From NCBI GenBank assembly GCA_030673845.1, contig JAUTCQ010000012.1, positions 186,001 through 250,000 of the forward strand: a stretch of 64,000 nucleotides of DNA, read 5' to 3'. This document shows positions 52,058-61,045 of this stretch, one piece after another (within the stretch, counting starts at the first letter, position 1; the number at the start of each line of letters is the position of its first letter). The notes under the pieces are model-generated. The model worked only from the letters and a program-made list of their open reading frames with translations. It was not told the origin of the DNA and did no database searches. The position numbers were made by a program, and so were the translations under genes. Source of the DNA: Verrucomicrobiota bacterium JB022 (GTDB lineage Bacteria; Verrucomicrobiota; Verrucomicrobiia; Opitutales; Oceanipulchritudinaceae).

Positions 52058-52786
52058 ATGAAACACCTTCTTTGGCTCATTTCCCTCCTGGCCTTCACGC
52101 TCGCGGCCCACGCCCAAAGCCCGGCGGAAGACGCCTTTTACCAAGGCAACACCGCCTACGCCAGCGGCGATTACCCCGCGGCAATCGAGGCCTACGAGCA
52201 AGCACTGGAGCTGGGCGGCACGGCAGCAGGCGTCCACGCCAACCTCGCCAGCGCATACTACCAGAACGGCGACGTCGGCCCCGCATTGCTCGAAATCGAG
52301 AAGGCGCTCGTGCTCGCTCCTGCCGACCCGGCCTACCGGGCGAAGTGGGAATTCCTCCGCACGCAGACCAACCAGCCCATCACGACGGCTCCCCTTTGGG
52401 CGCCGCACGCGCTCTCACTGCCGCTCAACGGCTGGGTCGTCGTCGGCACCCTCGCGGTGTGGCTAGTGGTGATCGGCGTGGTCTTGCCCGCCCTGCGCTG
52501 GCTGCCGACTTACCTGGGCGGCGGTCTCGCCTTTCTGGGGGTGCTGTGCTTCCTCGCCGCCCTGCCCCCACTCGTCTATTACCATTTCCAGAGCGAGCGC
52601 ATGATCGTGCTGGAGCAGGCTTCACTGCGCGTCGCGCCCACCGAGGCCAGCCCGACGACCGACGCGGTGGCGGCCGGAGCCTCCGTCAAGCGCTTGGAGC
52701 AGCACGGCGAATTTGTCCGCGTGGCCCTCGCGAATGGTGCCACCGGCTACCTCCCGGCGCAAGAGGTTGCAGCGGTGTGGGAATAG
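52058..52786 (+). CDS. batE: BatE-like protein with TPRs, two membrane helices and an SH3-type domain
   Basis: The 242-residue protein has a signal peptide (LLWLISLLAFTLAAHA), TPR repeats at about 22-95 (FYQGNTAYASGDYPAAIEAYEQ, split), two membrane helices at about 125-175 (VVVGTLAVWLVVIGVVLPAL, GGGLAFLGVLCFLAALPPLV) and a bacterial SH3-like domain at the C-terminus (VLEQASLRVAPTEAS, VAAGASVKRLEQHGEFVRVAL, GYLPAQEV). This order is the usual BatE layout. The SH3 domain may touch peptidoglycan or a partner. It ends the core Bat cluster, and the DUF456 gene starts 18 bases later. Confidence 0.88.
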   Translation: MKHLLWLISLLAFTLAAHAQSPAEDAFYQGNTAYASGDYPAAIEAYEQALELGGTAAGVHANLASAYYQNGDVGPALLEIEKALVLAPADPAYRAKWEFLRTQTNQPITTAPLWAPHALSLPLNGWVVVGTLAVWLVVIGVVLPALRWLPTYLGGGLAFLGVLCFLAALPPLVYYHFQSERMIVLEQASLRVAPTEASPTTDAVAAGASVKRLEQHGEFVRVALANGATGYLPAQEVAAVWE

Positions 52787-52804
52787 CGGTATCTTACCGC
52801 AAAT

Positions 52805-53281
52805 ATGGAGGTGCTTGCCCTCATCGTCTCCAGCACGCTGTTTTTTCTCGGCGTGCTGGGCATTTTTCTGCCGGTGCTACCCAGCACGATATTGGTCTGG
52901 GCAGGTATCGCGATCCATCAGCTCTGGATGGCACCGTTGTCGGTGGGCTGGAAGTTCGTGATCGTGGCCGGCATCATCACCTTGTTGGCCGAGTTGCTGG
53001 ACTTCGTCGCCTCCTACCTGGGGGCGAAAAAATTCGGCGCCACCTGGAAGGGCGCGTTGGGTGCCTTGGTCGGCGCCATCGTTGGCGGAATCTTTTTCAA
53101 TCTCCCGGGGTTAATCCTGGGGCCGATCATCGGCGCTATGTTGTTCGAGTTTATCGAGCAGCGTTCCTGGCGGGCCGCGAGCCGGGCCGGCATCGGTGCC
53201 ATCGTTGGTTCCCTCTTCGCCCAAGGAACAAAGCTTGCCGTTTCGGTCGGCCTCGTCATCGCTTTCTACTTTTATCTATGA
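52805..53281 (+). CDS. DUF456-family membrane protein
   Basis: The 158-residue protein has four to five membrane helices (VLALIVSSTLFFLGVLGIFLPVLP, SVGWKFVIVAGIITLLAELL, ALVGAIVGGIFFNLPGLILGP, AVSVGLVIAFYFYL, the first written across two strands) with the glycine-rich repeat SYLGAKKFGATWKGALGALVG typical of DUF456. The function is unknown. The stop overlaps the start of the next lipoprotein (ATGA), so it is co-translated. Its place behind the Bat genes may be chance or may reflect membrane homeostasis. Confidence 0.85.
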   Translation: MEVLALIVSSTLFFLGVLGIFLPVLPSTILVWAGIAIHQLWMAPLSVGWKFVIVAGIITLLAELLDFVASYLGAKKFGATWKGALGALVGAIVGGIFFNLPGLILGPIIGAMLFEFIEQRSWRAASRAGIGAIVGSLFAQGTKLAVSVGLVIAFYFYL

Positions 53282-53607
53282 AATCAGTTCTCCTGTCTGT
53301 CACGGCTCTGTTCCTGGCCAGCCTCTCCACTGGCTGCGTTTCCAGCAAGAATGTCACCCTCAGCAACAATCCGCAAACCGGTGAAGCGCTGGTGGCCAAC
53401 GGTGCCTCGCTCAACGAGATCGTCAATCTGATCGAAAAGGAGGCTGATTTTGACATCGACGTCGACATCCGCTCCAACCGTTTTCGCAGCATCACCCTGC
53501 GCCTGGCCCGCCGCGCCACCTGGGAGCAGACGCTGCAGGATCTGGCCAACCTCTACGGCCTACGGCTGGTCAAGCTCGATGAAAACGAGTATCGCTTGAG
53601 CGACTAA
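53278..53607 (+). CDS. Small lipoprotein with an STN/secretin-like domain
   Basis: The 109-residue protein has a lipoprotein signal (VLLSVTALFLASLSTGC). The mature part resembles a secretin/TonB short N-terminal (STN) domain: SLNEIVNLIEKEADFDIDVD, then FRSITLRLARRATWEQTLQDLANLYGLRLVKLDENEYRL, split over the two strands and helix. Such domains usually sit at the start of secretins or TonB-type sensors; alone they may be binding or plug-like lipoproteins. The ATG at 53278 overlaps the DUF456 stop. A frame running through batD and batE in this register is only a shadow. Confidence 0.75.
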   Translation: MKSVLLSVTALFLASLSTGCVSSKNVTLSNNPQTGEALVANGASLNEIVNLIEKEADFDIDVDIRSNRFRSITLRLARRATWEQTLQDLANLYGLRLVKLDENEYRLSD

Positions 53608-53632
53608 GACCTTTCGCACCCCTCCAACTGTG

Positions 53633-54298
53633 ATGGTGGCTTCTCATCGCACCCTCAACTGGGGCCGCACACGCTATCGCGACGCCCTCGCCCGCCAACA
53701 GGTGCTCGTGGCCCAGCGCTTGGCCAAGGCCGTGCCCGATACGCTGGTGCTGACCGAGCACGAGCCCGTCTATACCCTCGGCGCACGCCCGGGCGCAGAT
53801 CAGCACTTGCTGTGGGACGAGGCGACCCGCGCCACCGCCGGCGTCGAAGTGGTGAAGATCAACCGCGGGGGCGATGTAACGTTTCACGGCCCGGGGCAAC
53901 TCGTCGGCTATGCGTTTCTGGACCTGACTGAGCGGGGGCGCGACCTCCACGCCTACCTCCGCCAACTGGAAGAGGCCCTGATCCAGGCGCTGGCCGGGTT
54001 TGGGCTCGAAGCCGGTCGCCGCGAAGGCAAAACGGGGATCTGGCTGGCAGAGCGCAAGATTGCCGCCATCGGCGTGGCCGTCCGCCGCTGGGTGACGTAT
54101 CACGGCTTTGCGCTCAACGTCTCGACCGATTTGCGTTACTTCGGCGGCATCGTGCCTTGCGGCATCACCGATGGCAGCGTGACCAGCCTTGAAGCCGAGC
54201 TGGGCCAGCCGGTAGACGCCAAAGCCGTCGCGGAGGCCGTGACGACAAGCTTTTGGCGGCAGTTCGCCGCCCCGGCACAGGCAGTGGCCCCTAATTGA
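53633..54298 (+). CDS. lipB: Octanoyl-[acyl-carrier protein]:protein N-octanoyltransferase (LipB)
   Basis: From the ATG at 53633 the protein has 221 residues; a GTG three bases earlier (53630) is an alternative. LipB motifs are HEPVYTLGARPG, KINRGGDVTFHGPGQLVGY, TGIWLAERKIAAIGV with Lys142, and GGIVPCGITDGSVTSL with the catalytic Cys176. It moves octanoyl from ACP to lipoyl domains of the 2-oxoacid dehydrogenases and the glycine cleavage system. The lipA gene follows after 38 bases, so octanoylation and sulfur insertion are encoded together. Transcription probably comes from the upstream Bat run. Confidence 0.95.
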   Translation: MVASHRTLNWGRTRYRDALARQQVLVAQRLAKAVPDTLVLTEHEPVYTLGARPGADQHLLWDEATRATAGVEVVKINRGGDVTFHGPGQLVGYAFLDLTERGRDLHAYLRQLEEALIQALAGFGLEAGRREGKTGIWLAERKIAAIGVAVRRWVTYHGFALNVSTDLRYFGGIVPCGITDGSVTSLEAELGQPVDAKAVAEAVTTSFWRQFAAPAQAVAPN

Positions 54299-54336
54299 AG
54301 TTGCAACCACCGGCGAGCTGTGGCTTGGTGGAAATC

Positions 54337-55242
54337 ATGAGCGAACGTAAGCCTTCCTGGCTCCGCGCCAAGCTGCCCACCAGCCCGACCTACAAGACCG
54401 TCCGCGGCATCGTCGAAGAGCACGAGCTGCACACCGTCTGCCAAAGCGCCCGCTGCCCGAATATGGGCGAGTGTTGGTCGCGCCGCACGGCTACGCTCAT
54501 GATCCTGGGCAATACTTGCACGCGCGCCTGCACCTTTTGCGCGATTCAAACGGGTCGCCCGACCGAGCTCGACCTGGGTGAACCCGCCCGCGCCGCCATG
54601 GCCGTCAAACGCATGGGCCTGAAGCACGCCGTCATCACCTCCGTCTCTCGCGACGACTTGAAGGACGGCGGCGCCGGCGTCTGGGCCGCTACGATCCGCG
54701 CCATCCGCTACAAGAACCCGGAGACGGCCATCGAGGTGCTGATCCCCGACTTCCGTGGCAATCTGGATCAGCTCGACATCGTGCTCGAAGCCAAGCCGGA
54801 TATCCTGAATCACAATTTCGAGACCGTCCCCCGCCTCCAGCGCCCGGTGCGCAAGACTGCCAGCTGGGACATCACGACCAAGGTGCTCTCGCACGCCAAG
54901 TCTCGAGGCTTCACCACCAAGACGGGCATCATGCTCGGCATCGGCGAGGAGCAGGACGAGATCGAAGAGACGATGCGCCACTTTGCCGACATCAAGATCG
55001 ACATCGTGACGATCGGCCAATACCTGCAGCCCACCAAGGAGCACCGCAAGATGCACCGCTGGGTGTCGCCCGAAGAGTTCGAGCACTGGAAGCAATTCGG
55101 CCTCAGCATCGGCATCGGTGTGGTCGAAAGCGGCGCGCTCGTGCGCTCCAGCTACCACGCCGACGAGCAGAGCGACCGCTACAAGCACGGCAAGACGGCC
55201 CAAGCGCCGGTCGCCGAACCAGTCGCGGCCCCCGTGGCGTAA
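54337..55242 (+). CDS. lipA: Lipoyl synthase (LipA)
   Basis: From MSERKPSWLRAKLP at 54337 the protein has 301 residues. Two iron-sulfur sites are evident: the auxiliary cluster Cys35-x4-Cys40-x5-Cys46 (VCQSARCPNMGEC) and the radical-SAM Cys61-x3-Cys65-x2-Cys68 (CTRACTFC). It also has VTSVSRDDLKDGGAG, ILNHNFETVPRLQ and the RSSYHADE end that supplies a cluster ligand. It inserts two sulfur atoms into protein-bound octanoyl groups. A strong terminator follows 30 bases later and ends the long run. Confidence 0.97.
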   Translation: MSERKPSWLRAKLPTSPTYKTVRGIVEEHELHTVCQSARCPNMGECWSRRTATLMILGNTCTRACTFCAIQTGRPTELDLGEPARAAMAVKRMGLKHAVITSVSRDDLKDGGAGVWAATIRAIRYKNPETAIEVLIPDFRGNLDQLDIVLEAKPDILNHNFETVPRLQRPVRKTASWDITTKVLSHAKSRGFTTKTGIMLGIGEEQDEIEETMRHFADIKIDIVTIGQYLQPTKEHRKMHRWVSPEEFEHWKQFGLSIGIGVVESGALVRSSYHADEQSDRYKHGKTAQAPVAEPVAAPVA

Positions 55243-55270
55243 AAATCGCCCCCTACCCTTTTTAGAAACC

Positions 55271-55304
55271 AAACGCGCTCTCAAAACTGGGAGCGCGTTT
55301 TTTT
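55271..55304 (+). terminator. Rho-independent terminator after lipA
   Basis: ACGCGCTCTC (55273-55282) pairs with GGGAGCGCGT (55289-55298) over a six-base loop, followed by seven Ts (55298-55304). It ends the plus-strand transcript of at least lipB-lipA and probably the whole 43.9-55.2 kb run. The convergent folE2 stop lies 50 bases further on. Confidence 0.93.
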
Positions 55305-55355
55305 GTAAATTACGAGCGGGAGGACCGTTCCTCGCAAAACACGCTCTGGCCTTTT

Positions 55356-56252
55356 CTACACGATCAGGGTGCGGAAGTCGTCGAACTCGCCTTCGAAGCC
55401 GCCGGGCACGCCTTTGACGATCACTGCGACGGCGTCGTGGCTGTGCAGCGACTCCAGGTGCGCGATGGCGGCCTGGAAGTCCTGGATACGGGGTTCGGCG
55501 GCAAGCTGCGCGTAGAGGAGGCGGGCGGCGTCTTCCACAAACTTGGTCTGCTCGCCGTTGAGCTCGGCAAAGGCCTGCTCGTCGGCGCGGCGCACCATCA
55601 CCTGAGTCTCAGTCAGCAGCGCACGTTCGGCCAGTTGCTGGAGGTCTTCGATCGTGAGGCCGCTACGCGGGTCGATCTCGACGCTGATGCGGGCATTGCT
55701 GCGCTGGCTGTGCGGGATCGCCATCACGCCCCGCTCTTCCAGCGCGTGCAGCGACAGCTCGTGCGAGGCGGGGCAGGCGCTGCTGTAGACAAATTCGAAG
55801 TGGATGCGGCTGCGGAAGCGGCCTTGCGCGTCGAGCGATCCCTCAAAGCAGCAACGGTAGTATTGCCAGCCGCTGGCACCGCTGCGCAGGCTCGGGCGTC
55901 GGATCGGGTAGGAAAACCGCAGCTTGAGGCGTGCCGTGGGGCTGTTGATGCGCTCGCAATAGGCACGCAGGATGGGCTCCAGCGTGCCGGGCGTAAAGAC
56001 CTCCTGCTCAAACTCGTAGAAGGTGCGTATGATGCGGCTCATATTGATGCCCTTGTGCCCCGCCTGCAGCCCTACGGTGCCGGTGACGGAGGTCTCGAGC
56101 GTGCGCAGGTCGCCCTCGGCCGTGCGGTACTGCAGCGGCAGGCGAAAGTTGGAGATGCCCACCTGCTGGATCGGCACGTTGGCCCCCAGGATGCGCTCGG
56201 AGCCTTGGTTCTGCGTGTCGGGCAGCGGCTGTTGCTCAGTGTGTGTGCTCAC
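55356..56252 (-). CDS. folE2: GTP cyclohydrolase FolE2 (type IB)
   Basis: The protein has 298 residues from the GTG read at 56252; a TTG two codons upstream (56258) is equally possible. There is no ATG. Landmarks are [25 protein letters not shown] with the catalytic/metal Cys and [12 protein letters not shown]. The COG1469 type IB enzymes convert GTP to dihydroneopterin triphosphate for folate or queuosine precursors and can use several metals (Mn, Fe, Zn), so they are often kept for zinc shortage. I see no convincing Zur site in the 190-base gap upstream. It is convergent with the lipA terminator. Confidence 0.93.
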   Translation of the reverse strand: MSTHTEQQPLPDTQNQGSERILGANVPIQQVGISNFRLPLQYRTAEGDLRTLETSVTGTVGLQAGHKGINMSRIIRTFYEFEQEVFTPGTLEPILRAYCERINSPTARLKLRFSYPIRRPSLRSGASGWQYYRCCFEGSLDAQGRFRSRIHFEFVYSSACPASHELSLHALEERGVMAIPHSQRSNARISVEIDPRSGLTIEDLQQLAERALLTETQVMVRRADEQAFAELNGEQTKFVEDAARLLYAQLAAEPRIQDFQAAIAHLESLHSHDAVAVIVKGVPGGFEGEFDDFRTLIV

Positions 56253-56446
56253 CTTCAAAATGTGCGATCGAGTCGAAACGTATAGGCATATGCCCGTGGA
56301 TACTCCCGGCGCAAGCCCAAGTTGTCTACCTGGCAGTCTGCACAGGCTGGAGAGGATGGCAAACCAAGGGTATTTTATCTTGATACAAAGGAAAATATAG
56401 CACTATTTCGCTTGCTTTTCTTACAAAATCGCCCTACTAGTAAGGA

Positions 56447-56713
56447 ATGACGGTAGTACACGCCAAAGTGACTTCCAAAGGGCAGATTACGTTACCCAAA
56501 GAGCTGCGGGAGACCTTGTCGCTTTCGGCGGGCGACCGCGTCGAATTTTCGATGGAGGATTCCGAACACGTCTCGATGAGAAAGAAGAAGGCCCCGGGAT
56601 CCTCGGCGGGCTGCGCGGCACCTTTTATTGGTGTTAAGCAACGAGCCGCTACCGTAGAAGAAATGAAGGCGGGAATCGCGCGCCATCTGCAGCAAAAGCA
56701 CGCGCGAGAATGA
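56447..56713 (+). CDS. vapB: AbrB/SpoVT-type antitoxin (VapB-like)
   Basis: The 88-residue protein has the AbrB swapped-hairpin fold opening: VVHAKVTSKGQITLPKELRE and LSLSAGDRVEFSMED. The C-terminal half (ATVEEMKAGIARHLQQK) is helical and should wrap around the toxin. It overlaps the PIN toxin gene by four bases. Antitoxins of this type bind DNA upstream of their own operon and block the toxin. The AT-rich region just upstream (56370-56440) contains the palindromic TATCTTGATA, a plausible operator, but this is not tested. Confidence 0.92.
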   Translation: MTVVHAKVTSKGQITLPKELRETLSLSAGDRVEFSMEDSEHVSMRKKKAPGSSAGCAAPFIGVKQRAATVEEMKAGIARHLQQKHARE

Positions 56714-57087
56714 TCGCCTTCGACACCAATTACCTCGTCCGCTTCCTCACCCAGGATGATCCGGAGCAATCCGCAGTCGTCACGACCACGATTCAGGCAG
56801 AGATCGAGGCGGACCGACAGATCAGGATTTACGATCTTGTGCTGCTGGAAACGTGCTGGGTGCTCAGCTCCGTCTACCAAATCAGCAAGGCCCAATGGCT
56901 CATGATCCTGGAAAACCTGCTGGATGACGCGCTGTTTGTCTTCGATGATGCAGCCCGCTTGCGCCTCGCCCTCGAACGCTACCGACAAGGAAAAGCCGAT
57001 TTCGGGGACTACCTGATCTGGGCTCGGGCCAAAACGGAAAAACACACGCTCCTCACCTTCGACAAGAAGCTGAAGAGAGATTTGTAG
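56710..57087 (+). CDS. vapC: PIN-domain ribonuclease toxin (VapC)
   Basis: The 125-residue protein shows the PIN acidic set: Asp5 (FDTNYLVRFL), Glu47 (LLETCW), Asp97 (KADFGDYLIW, with Asp100) and Asp118 (LTFDKK). These bind Mg or Mn for RNA cleavage, in VapC toxins usually of initiator tRNA or rRNA loops. It overlaps the antitoxin stop by four bases, as expected for a toxin-antitoxin module. Both genes look intact. Confidence 0.92.
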   Translation: MIAFDTNYLVRFLTQDDPEQSAVVTTTIQAEIEADRQIRIYDLVLLETCWVLSSVYQISKAQWLMILENLLDDALFVFDDAARLRLALERYRQGKADFGDYLIWARAKTEKHTLLTFDKKLKRDL

Positions 57088-57150
57088 CGATGCTCCCGCA
57101 ACTTCAGCCGTGACAGGCGTTGTGCGGTTGTGGCACCCTTGTGGATGGGC

Positions 57151-57948
57151 ATGCGGTTTCAGGTCCTCGGGAGCAGTAGCTCGGGCAACTGTGCGTTGCT
57201 GGAGACGGATGATTCGTGCGTGCTGATCGACGCAGGCTTCAGCGGGCGGCAGATCAAGACGCTGTTGCGCGAAGCGGGGCGTACGGTCGACGACTTGCAC
57301 GCGGTCTTCATCACCCACGAGCACGGGGACCACGCAACCGGCGTCAAAGGACTCTCCCAACAGCGCCCCAACCTGCCGTTTTTCGCCAATTACGATACCG
57401 CCCAAGCGATCCAGCGGCCCTTGAAGCGCGATGTACGCTGGGTGATCTTCGAGACGCAAAAGAGCTTCAAGTTTCGCGACATCGAGGTGGCGACCTGCCG
57501 GATCCCGCACGACGCCTACGAGCCGGTCGCCTACTCCTTTACCACCGGCGGCTACGATCTTTTCAACCCGCGCCGCAAGCTGGCCTGGATTACCGACCTC
57601 GGGCACACGACCGACTGCGTACGCGAGCTGGCCGCCGATGCGGATGTGCTGGTGCTGGAGAGCAATCACGACCCCGATCTGCTGGCCAACGACCCGTTTC
57701 GCCCCGCGTCGGTCAAGGCACGGATCAGCGGCACGCACGGGCACTTGAGCAACGCGGCCGCCGCCGGCTTCCTGCAGTCGTTTCACCAGCCGCGCTGGCG
57801 CCACCTCCTCCTCGCCCATCTGAGCAAGGACTGCAATGAGGTCGAACGCGTGAGCGACAGCATCCGGGGAGCGCAGACCCGTTGTGATTTTACCGTTATC
57901 GACCCGCGCGGTGGTCAAGAAGTGACGCTCGACTTGGCGGTGGTGTGA
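57151..57948 (+). CDS. MBL-fold metallohydrolase (YycJ/WalJ-like)
   Basis: From MRFQVLGSSSSGNCALLE at 57151 the protein has 265 residues; ATGs at 57145 and a GTG at 57130 are possible. The metallo-beta-lactamase motif is FITHEHGDHATGVKG (H-x-H-x-D-H), followed by CRIPHDAYEPV, ITDLGHTTDCV with a metal Asp, and LESNHDP with a His/Asp. The size and pattern fit the YycJ/WalJ group, which includes exonuclease-like and wall-related enzymes. The substrate is not visible. It may be transcribed alone. Confidence 0.85.
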   Translation: MRFQVLGSSSSGNCALLETDDSCVLIDAGFSGRQIKTLLREAGRTVDDLHAVFITHEHGDHATGVKGLSQQRPNLPFFANYDTAQAIQRPLKRDVRWVIFETQKSFKFRDIEVATCRIPHDAYEPVAYSFTTGGYDLFNPRRKLAWITDLGHTTDCVRELAADADVLVLESNHDPDLLANDPFRPASVKARISGTHGHLSNAAAAGFLQSFHQPRWRHLLLAHLSKDCNEVERVSDSIRGAQTRCDFTVIDPRGGQEVTLDLAVV

Positions 57949-58016
57949 CATTTGAAACAAAACAGCGACGCTAATAGCCTTCGCTGGCATCCCGAATCAG
58001 CTCTAATCCGCAAAAT

Positions 58017-58046
58017 ATGGGCGTTTTTGCGCAATTCTGCGCCCAT
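58017..58046 (+). promoter_or_regulatory. Inverted repeat in the pyk leader region
   Basis: ATGGGCG (58017-58023) pairs with CGCCCAT (58040-58046), and inside it GCGCA (58029-58033) can pair with TGCGC (58038-58042), so two hairpins overlap. It lies 75 bases before pyk in a 171-base AT-rich gap. It could be an operator, an attenuator or nothing; no T run follows. Confidence 0.3.
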
Positions 58047-58119
58047 GTCGCACACATTCGCTTAAACGGCCCGTAATTTTCTTTCATTCCCCGGACGCGG
58101 CTTTAAAAAAAGTAATGCT

Positions 58120-59619
58120 ATGATCTGGCAGGACCAACTACGACAGGACATCCCGGCTGACCAAAGACGTGTTGCGGCGACGCAACATCCGCACTATCGG
58201 CAGACGAAAATCATTTTTACCATCGGGCCCGCTTCGGAAAGCCCGGAGGCGCTGGAGCAGTTGATCCGCCAAGGTGTGGATATCTGCCGCATCAACATGG
58301 CTCACGCCGACCACCAGTGGACGCGCGAGATCACCCGCCGCGTGCGGGCCGTCGCCGCCCGCGTGGGCCGTGAAGTGGCCGTGATGATGGACGTAAAGGG
58401 CCCCGAGATCCGCACCGGCAAGATCGACGGCGAGTGGACGGTGGAAGAAGGCGAAATCTTCGACTTTTACTGCGACCTCGACCGCATCGACGACTTGAAG
58501 GAAGAGGGCGTGCGCGGCGTGAGCATCAACTACCCGAACTTCTGGGAAGATGTGAAGGTGGGCGATACGATGCTCGTCGACAGCGGGCTGCTGCGCTTCC
58601 GCGTCGAAGACATCCAGCCCTGCCGCGTTCGCACCAAGGTGACGGTCGGTGGGCCGCTGACCAGCCGCCGCCACGTGAACCTGCCGGGCGTGAAGGTGCG
58701 CCTCCCCTGCCTGACCGAAAAGGACCGGGAGGACATCAAGCTTGGCATCTCTGTCGACATGGACTTGTATGCCTTGTCGTTTGTGCGCGAAGCCGACGAC
58801 CTGGACATGATGCGCGCCTACTGCCGCGAACAGGGCCAGAGCGATGTGCGCATCATCGCCAAGCTCGAAGACCAGAGTGCGATCGAGAACCTTTCCGAGA
58901 TCGTGCAGGCAAGCGACGCCGTGATGGTGGCGCGGGGCGACCTGGGGATCGAGATCCCCTACGAAACCCTGCCCATCGCGCAAGACCGCGCGGTGAAGGA
59001 GTGCCTGCGCCAGGGCAAGAGCGTGATCGTGGCCACCCACATGCTCGAGAGCATGATCCAGAACCCCGTGCCGACCCGCGCGGAGATCACCGACGTGGCC
59101 CACGCCGTGACCCAGCAGGCCGACTGCGTGATGCTCAGCGGCGAGACCAGCGTCGGCAAGTTCCCGTTTGCCTGCGTCGACACCCTCAACCGCATCATCA
59201 CCTCGGTCGAAGGCCAGGATGGCCCGGGTTGGAACGACCGCATCGAGCTGAAGAGCGCCAAGGGCCTGCTCCTGCGCTCAGCCGTGATCCTCTGCCAAGA
59301 GCTAGAAGGCGCTGCCATCGTGTGCTTCACCCGCAGCGGCTTCCTCGCCAACGTGCTCAGCGCCTTGCGCCCGCGCCGATCTCCGATCTTCGCCTTTACC
59401 GATGATCCACGCGCGCTCAAACGCATGTGCCTCAACTGGGGCGTCGACCCGTTCTTCATCCAGTTCACGGAAGACGATCCGGAAGAGACGATCATCAAGG
59501 CGATGCGCATGCTCAAGGAGAGCGGCCACGCCGGCCCGGGTACCCGTCTGGTGGTGATCGCCAACGCCTTGCTCGGCGAGCGCGTGATCGAGACGATCCA
59601 GCTCCGCACCATCGAGTAA
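58120..59619 (+). CDS. pyk: Pyruvate kinase
   Basis: The 499-residue enzyme has TKIIFTIGPASESPEAL (barrel start with the ATP/PEP loop), CRINMAHADH, MMDVKGPEIRTG, DDLKEEGVRGVSINYP, IIAKLEDQSAIENL, MVARGDLGIEIPYE and the C-terminal allosteric-domain region VIVATHMLESMIQNPVPTRAEITDVAHAV (split). It converts PEP and ADP to pyruvate and ATP. The roughly 30-residue N-terminal extension before TKIIFTIGP is not conserved. A strong terminator follows 25 bases after the stop. Confidence 0.96.
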   Translation: MIWQDQLRQDIPADQRRVAATQHPHYRQTKIIFTIGPASESPEALEQLIRQGVDICRINMAHADHQWTREITRRVRAVAARVGREVAVMMDVKGPEIRTGKIDGEWTVEEGEIFDFYCDLDRIDDLKEEGVRGVSINYPNFWEDVKVGDTMLVDSGLLRFRVEDIQPCRVRTKVTVGGPLTSRRHVNLPGVKVRLPCLTEKDREDIKLGISVDMDLYALSFVREADDLDMMRAYCREQGQSDVRIIAKLEDQSAIENLSEIVQASDAVMVARGDLGIEIPYETLPIAQDRAVKECLRQGKSVIVATHMLESMIQNPVPTRAEITDVAHAVTQQADCVMLSGETSVGKFPFACVDTLNRIITSVEGQDGPGWNDRIELKSAKGLLLRSAVILCQELEGAAIVCFTRSGFLANVLSALRPRRSPIFAFTDDPRALKRMCLNWGVDPFFIQFTEDDPEETIIKAMRMLKESGHAGPGTRLVVIANALLGERVIETIQLRTIE

Positions 59620-59643
59620 GCTACGATTGATCTGTTTTTTACG

Positions 59644-59677
59644 GCGACCCGTTCCGACTGGAGCGGGTCGCTTTTTT
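59644..59677 (+). terminator. Rho-independent terminator of pyk
   Basis: GCGACCCG (59644-59651) pairs with CGGGTCGC (59664-59671), and six Ts follow (59672-59677). The convergent trkH stop lies 10 bases further on. The reverse strand has no T run, so it serves pyk only. Confidence 0.92.
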
Positions 59678-59686
59678 GCGCGTCGA

Positions 59687-61045
59687 TCAGACGACGACGT
59701 CTTCTTCTGGCGCCGTCTTGGCCCGTGCGACTGCCGAGCCGAGCAAGGCGCCTGCAAAGAGCAGCGGCCCTACCCGTCCAAAGAACATCAGCGCGGTCAC
59801 AATCAGCTTTCCGGCATCGCCCAGTTGCCCCGTGAGGCCACGGCTGAGGCCGACCGTGCCGAGCGCCGAAGCACACTCGAAGGCGATATCGACCAACGGC
59901 TGCGGCTGGAACGCGGCCAGCAGGTAGATACCGAGCCCGAGCAGCAGCATATAAAAGAGGCTCGTGGCCACCGCCAGCCTGCGTCGTACCTCGGGTATGG
60001 CCTTGCCGGCAAAAGTCGGTTCCGGTCGCCCTTTCAGCACGCTGACCATGATCGCCCAAAGCGCCGTGACGGTGGTGGTCTTCATGCCCCCACCCGTCCC
60101 GACCGGCGAAGCGCCCACCAGCATCAGCACGATGAGCAGGAGCGTCGAGGCCGATGACAATTGCTCGATCGGCAGGGTATTGAAGCCGACCGTAGTGCTT
60201 GCGGTCATCACCTGGAAAAAAGCGTTGAGCCACGCGGTGAGCCCAGAGGATGGTGCTGTCAGCGGCTCCTCGAACAGCAGCAACAGCCAGCAGACGCCGA
60301 TCAGGCAGGCCGTGCTGGCAAGGATGATCCGGCTCGTCAGCGTGAGCCCCACCTTGCGGCGGCGCAGCGAGCGCCAGAAGTCGTTGACAATGAGGAAGCC
60401 CATTGCACCGAGGATGCTGAGGGTGGAGATCACAACGTGCACCCCGGGGTTGGCTGCAAACTGGGTGAGGCTGTCGTCGTAGAGCGAAAAGCCGGCGGTG
60501 CAGAAGGCCGAGATACTGTGAAAAACGGCGCTCCAGAGCGGCTGCTCGACTCCAGCAGACGCAAAAAGCCACCAGAGCAACCCCGCCCCGACCAGTTCCA
60601 CGCAGAGGGTATAGGCGACGACAAGGCGCACGGTCGCGGCTACGTCCAGCTCTTCGGGAAGGTTGAGGGAGAGGCGCTGCGTGCGCTCGCGCCATTGATC
60701 AATGCGGCGTGAAGCGGCCAGCAAGACGAAGCTGCCGAAGGTCATGTAGCCGAGGCCACCCATCTGGATCAGCCCGATGATGACGAGCTGCCCAAAGAAG
60801 GTATAATCGTGCCCGGTGCTGAGCGTGACCAGCCCGGTGGTGGAGACGGCCGAGGTGGCGGTGAAAAGCCAGTCGAGCCAGCCGCCGTGGGTCGAGGCGC
60901 GGGCGTAGGGCAAGGCCAGCAGGCCCGTACCCGCAAGGATGTAAAACAGGTAGCCAAAGGCCAGCAGGCGCTTGGGCTCCCCTCGCACGAAGCGGGAGAT
61001 GCGGGTACGCATCCACCCGTCGATCCAGGTCCAGATCGCTTTCAT
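59687..61045 (-). CDS. trkH: TrkH/KtrB-family potassium transporter, c-di-AMP-controlled
   Basis: The 452-residue protein has the four P-loop repeats of TrkH/KtrB channels, each with a selectivity filter: TSAVSTTGLVT, ISAFCTAGFSL, TASTTVGFNT and ASALGTVGLSR. About ten membrane helices and the intramembrane loop region (VGASPVGTGGGMKTTTVT) are clear. It takes up K+, normally gated by a TrkA/KtrA ring, which is not in the window. The leader holds a c-di-AMP riboswitch and a stem that buries the AUG, so uptake should drop when c-di-AMP is high, as in other bacteria. This is the strongest regulated gene in the window. Confidence 0.95.
   Translation of the reverse strand: MKAIWTWIDGWMRTRISRFVRGEPKRLLAFGYLFYILAGTGLLALPYARASTHGGWLDWLFTATSAVSTTGLVTLSTGHDYTFFGQLVIIGLIQMGGLGYMTFGSFVLLAASRRIDQWRERTQRLSLNLPEELDVAATVRLVVAYTLCVELVGAGLLWWLFASAGVEQPLWSAVFHSISAFCTAGFSLYDDSLTQFAANPGVHVVISTLSILGAMGFLIVNDFWRSLRRRKVGLTLTSRIILASTACLIGVCWLLLLFEEPLTAPSSGLTAWLNAFFQVMTASTTVGFNTLPIEQLSSASTLLLIVLMLVGASPVGTGGGMKTTTVTALWAIMVSVLKGRPEPTFAGKAIPEVRRRLAVATSLFYMLLLGLGIYLLAAFQPQPLVDIAFECASALGTVGLSRGLTGQLGDAGKLIVTALMFFGRVGPLLFAGALLGSAVARAKTAPEEDVVV

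Noticed and set aside
51835-53277. Long frame leading into the STN lipoprotein
   Set aside because: The upstream part is out of frame with batD and batE and has no domain; the lipoprotein signal at 53278 is the real start.
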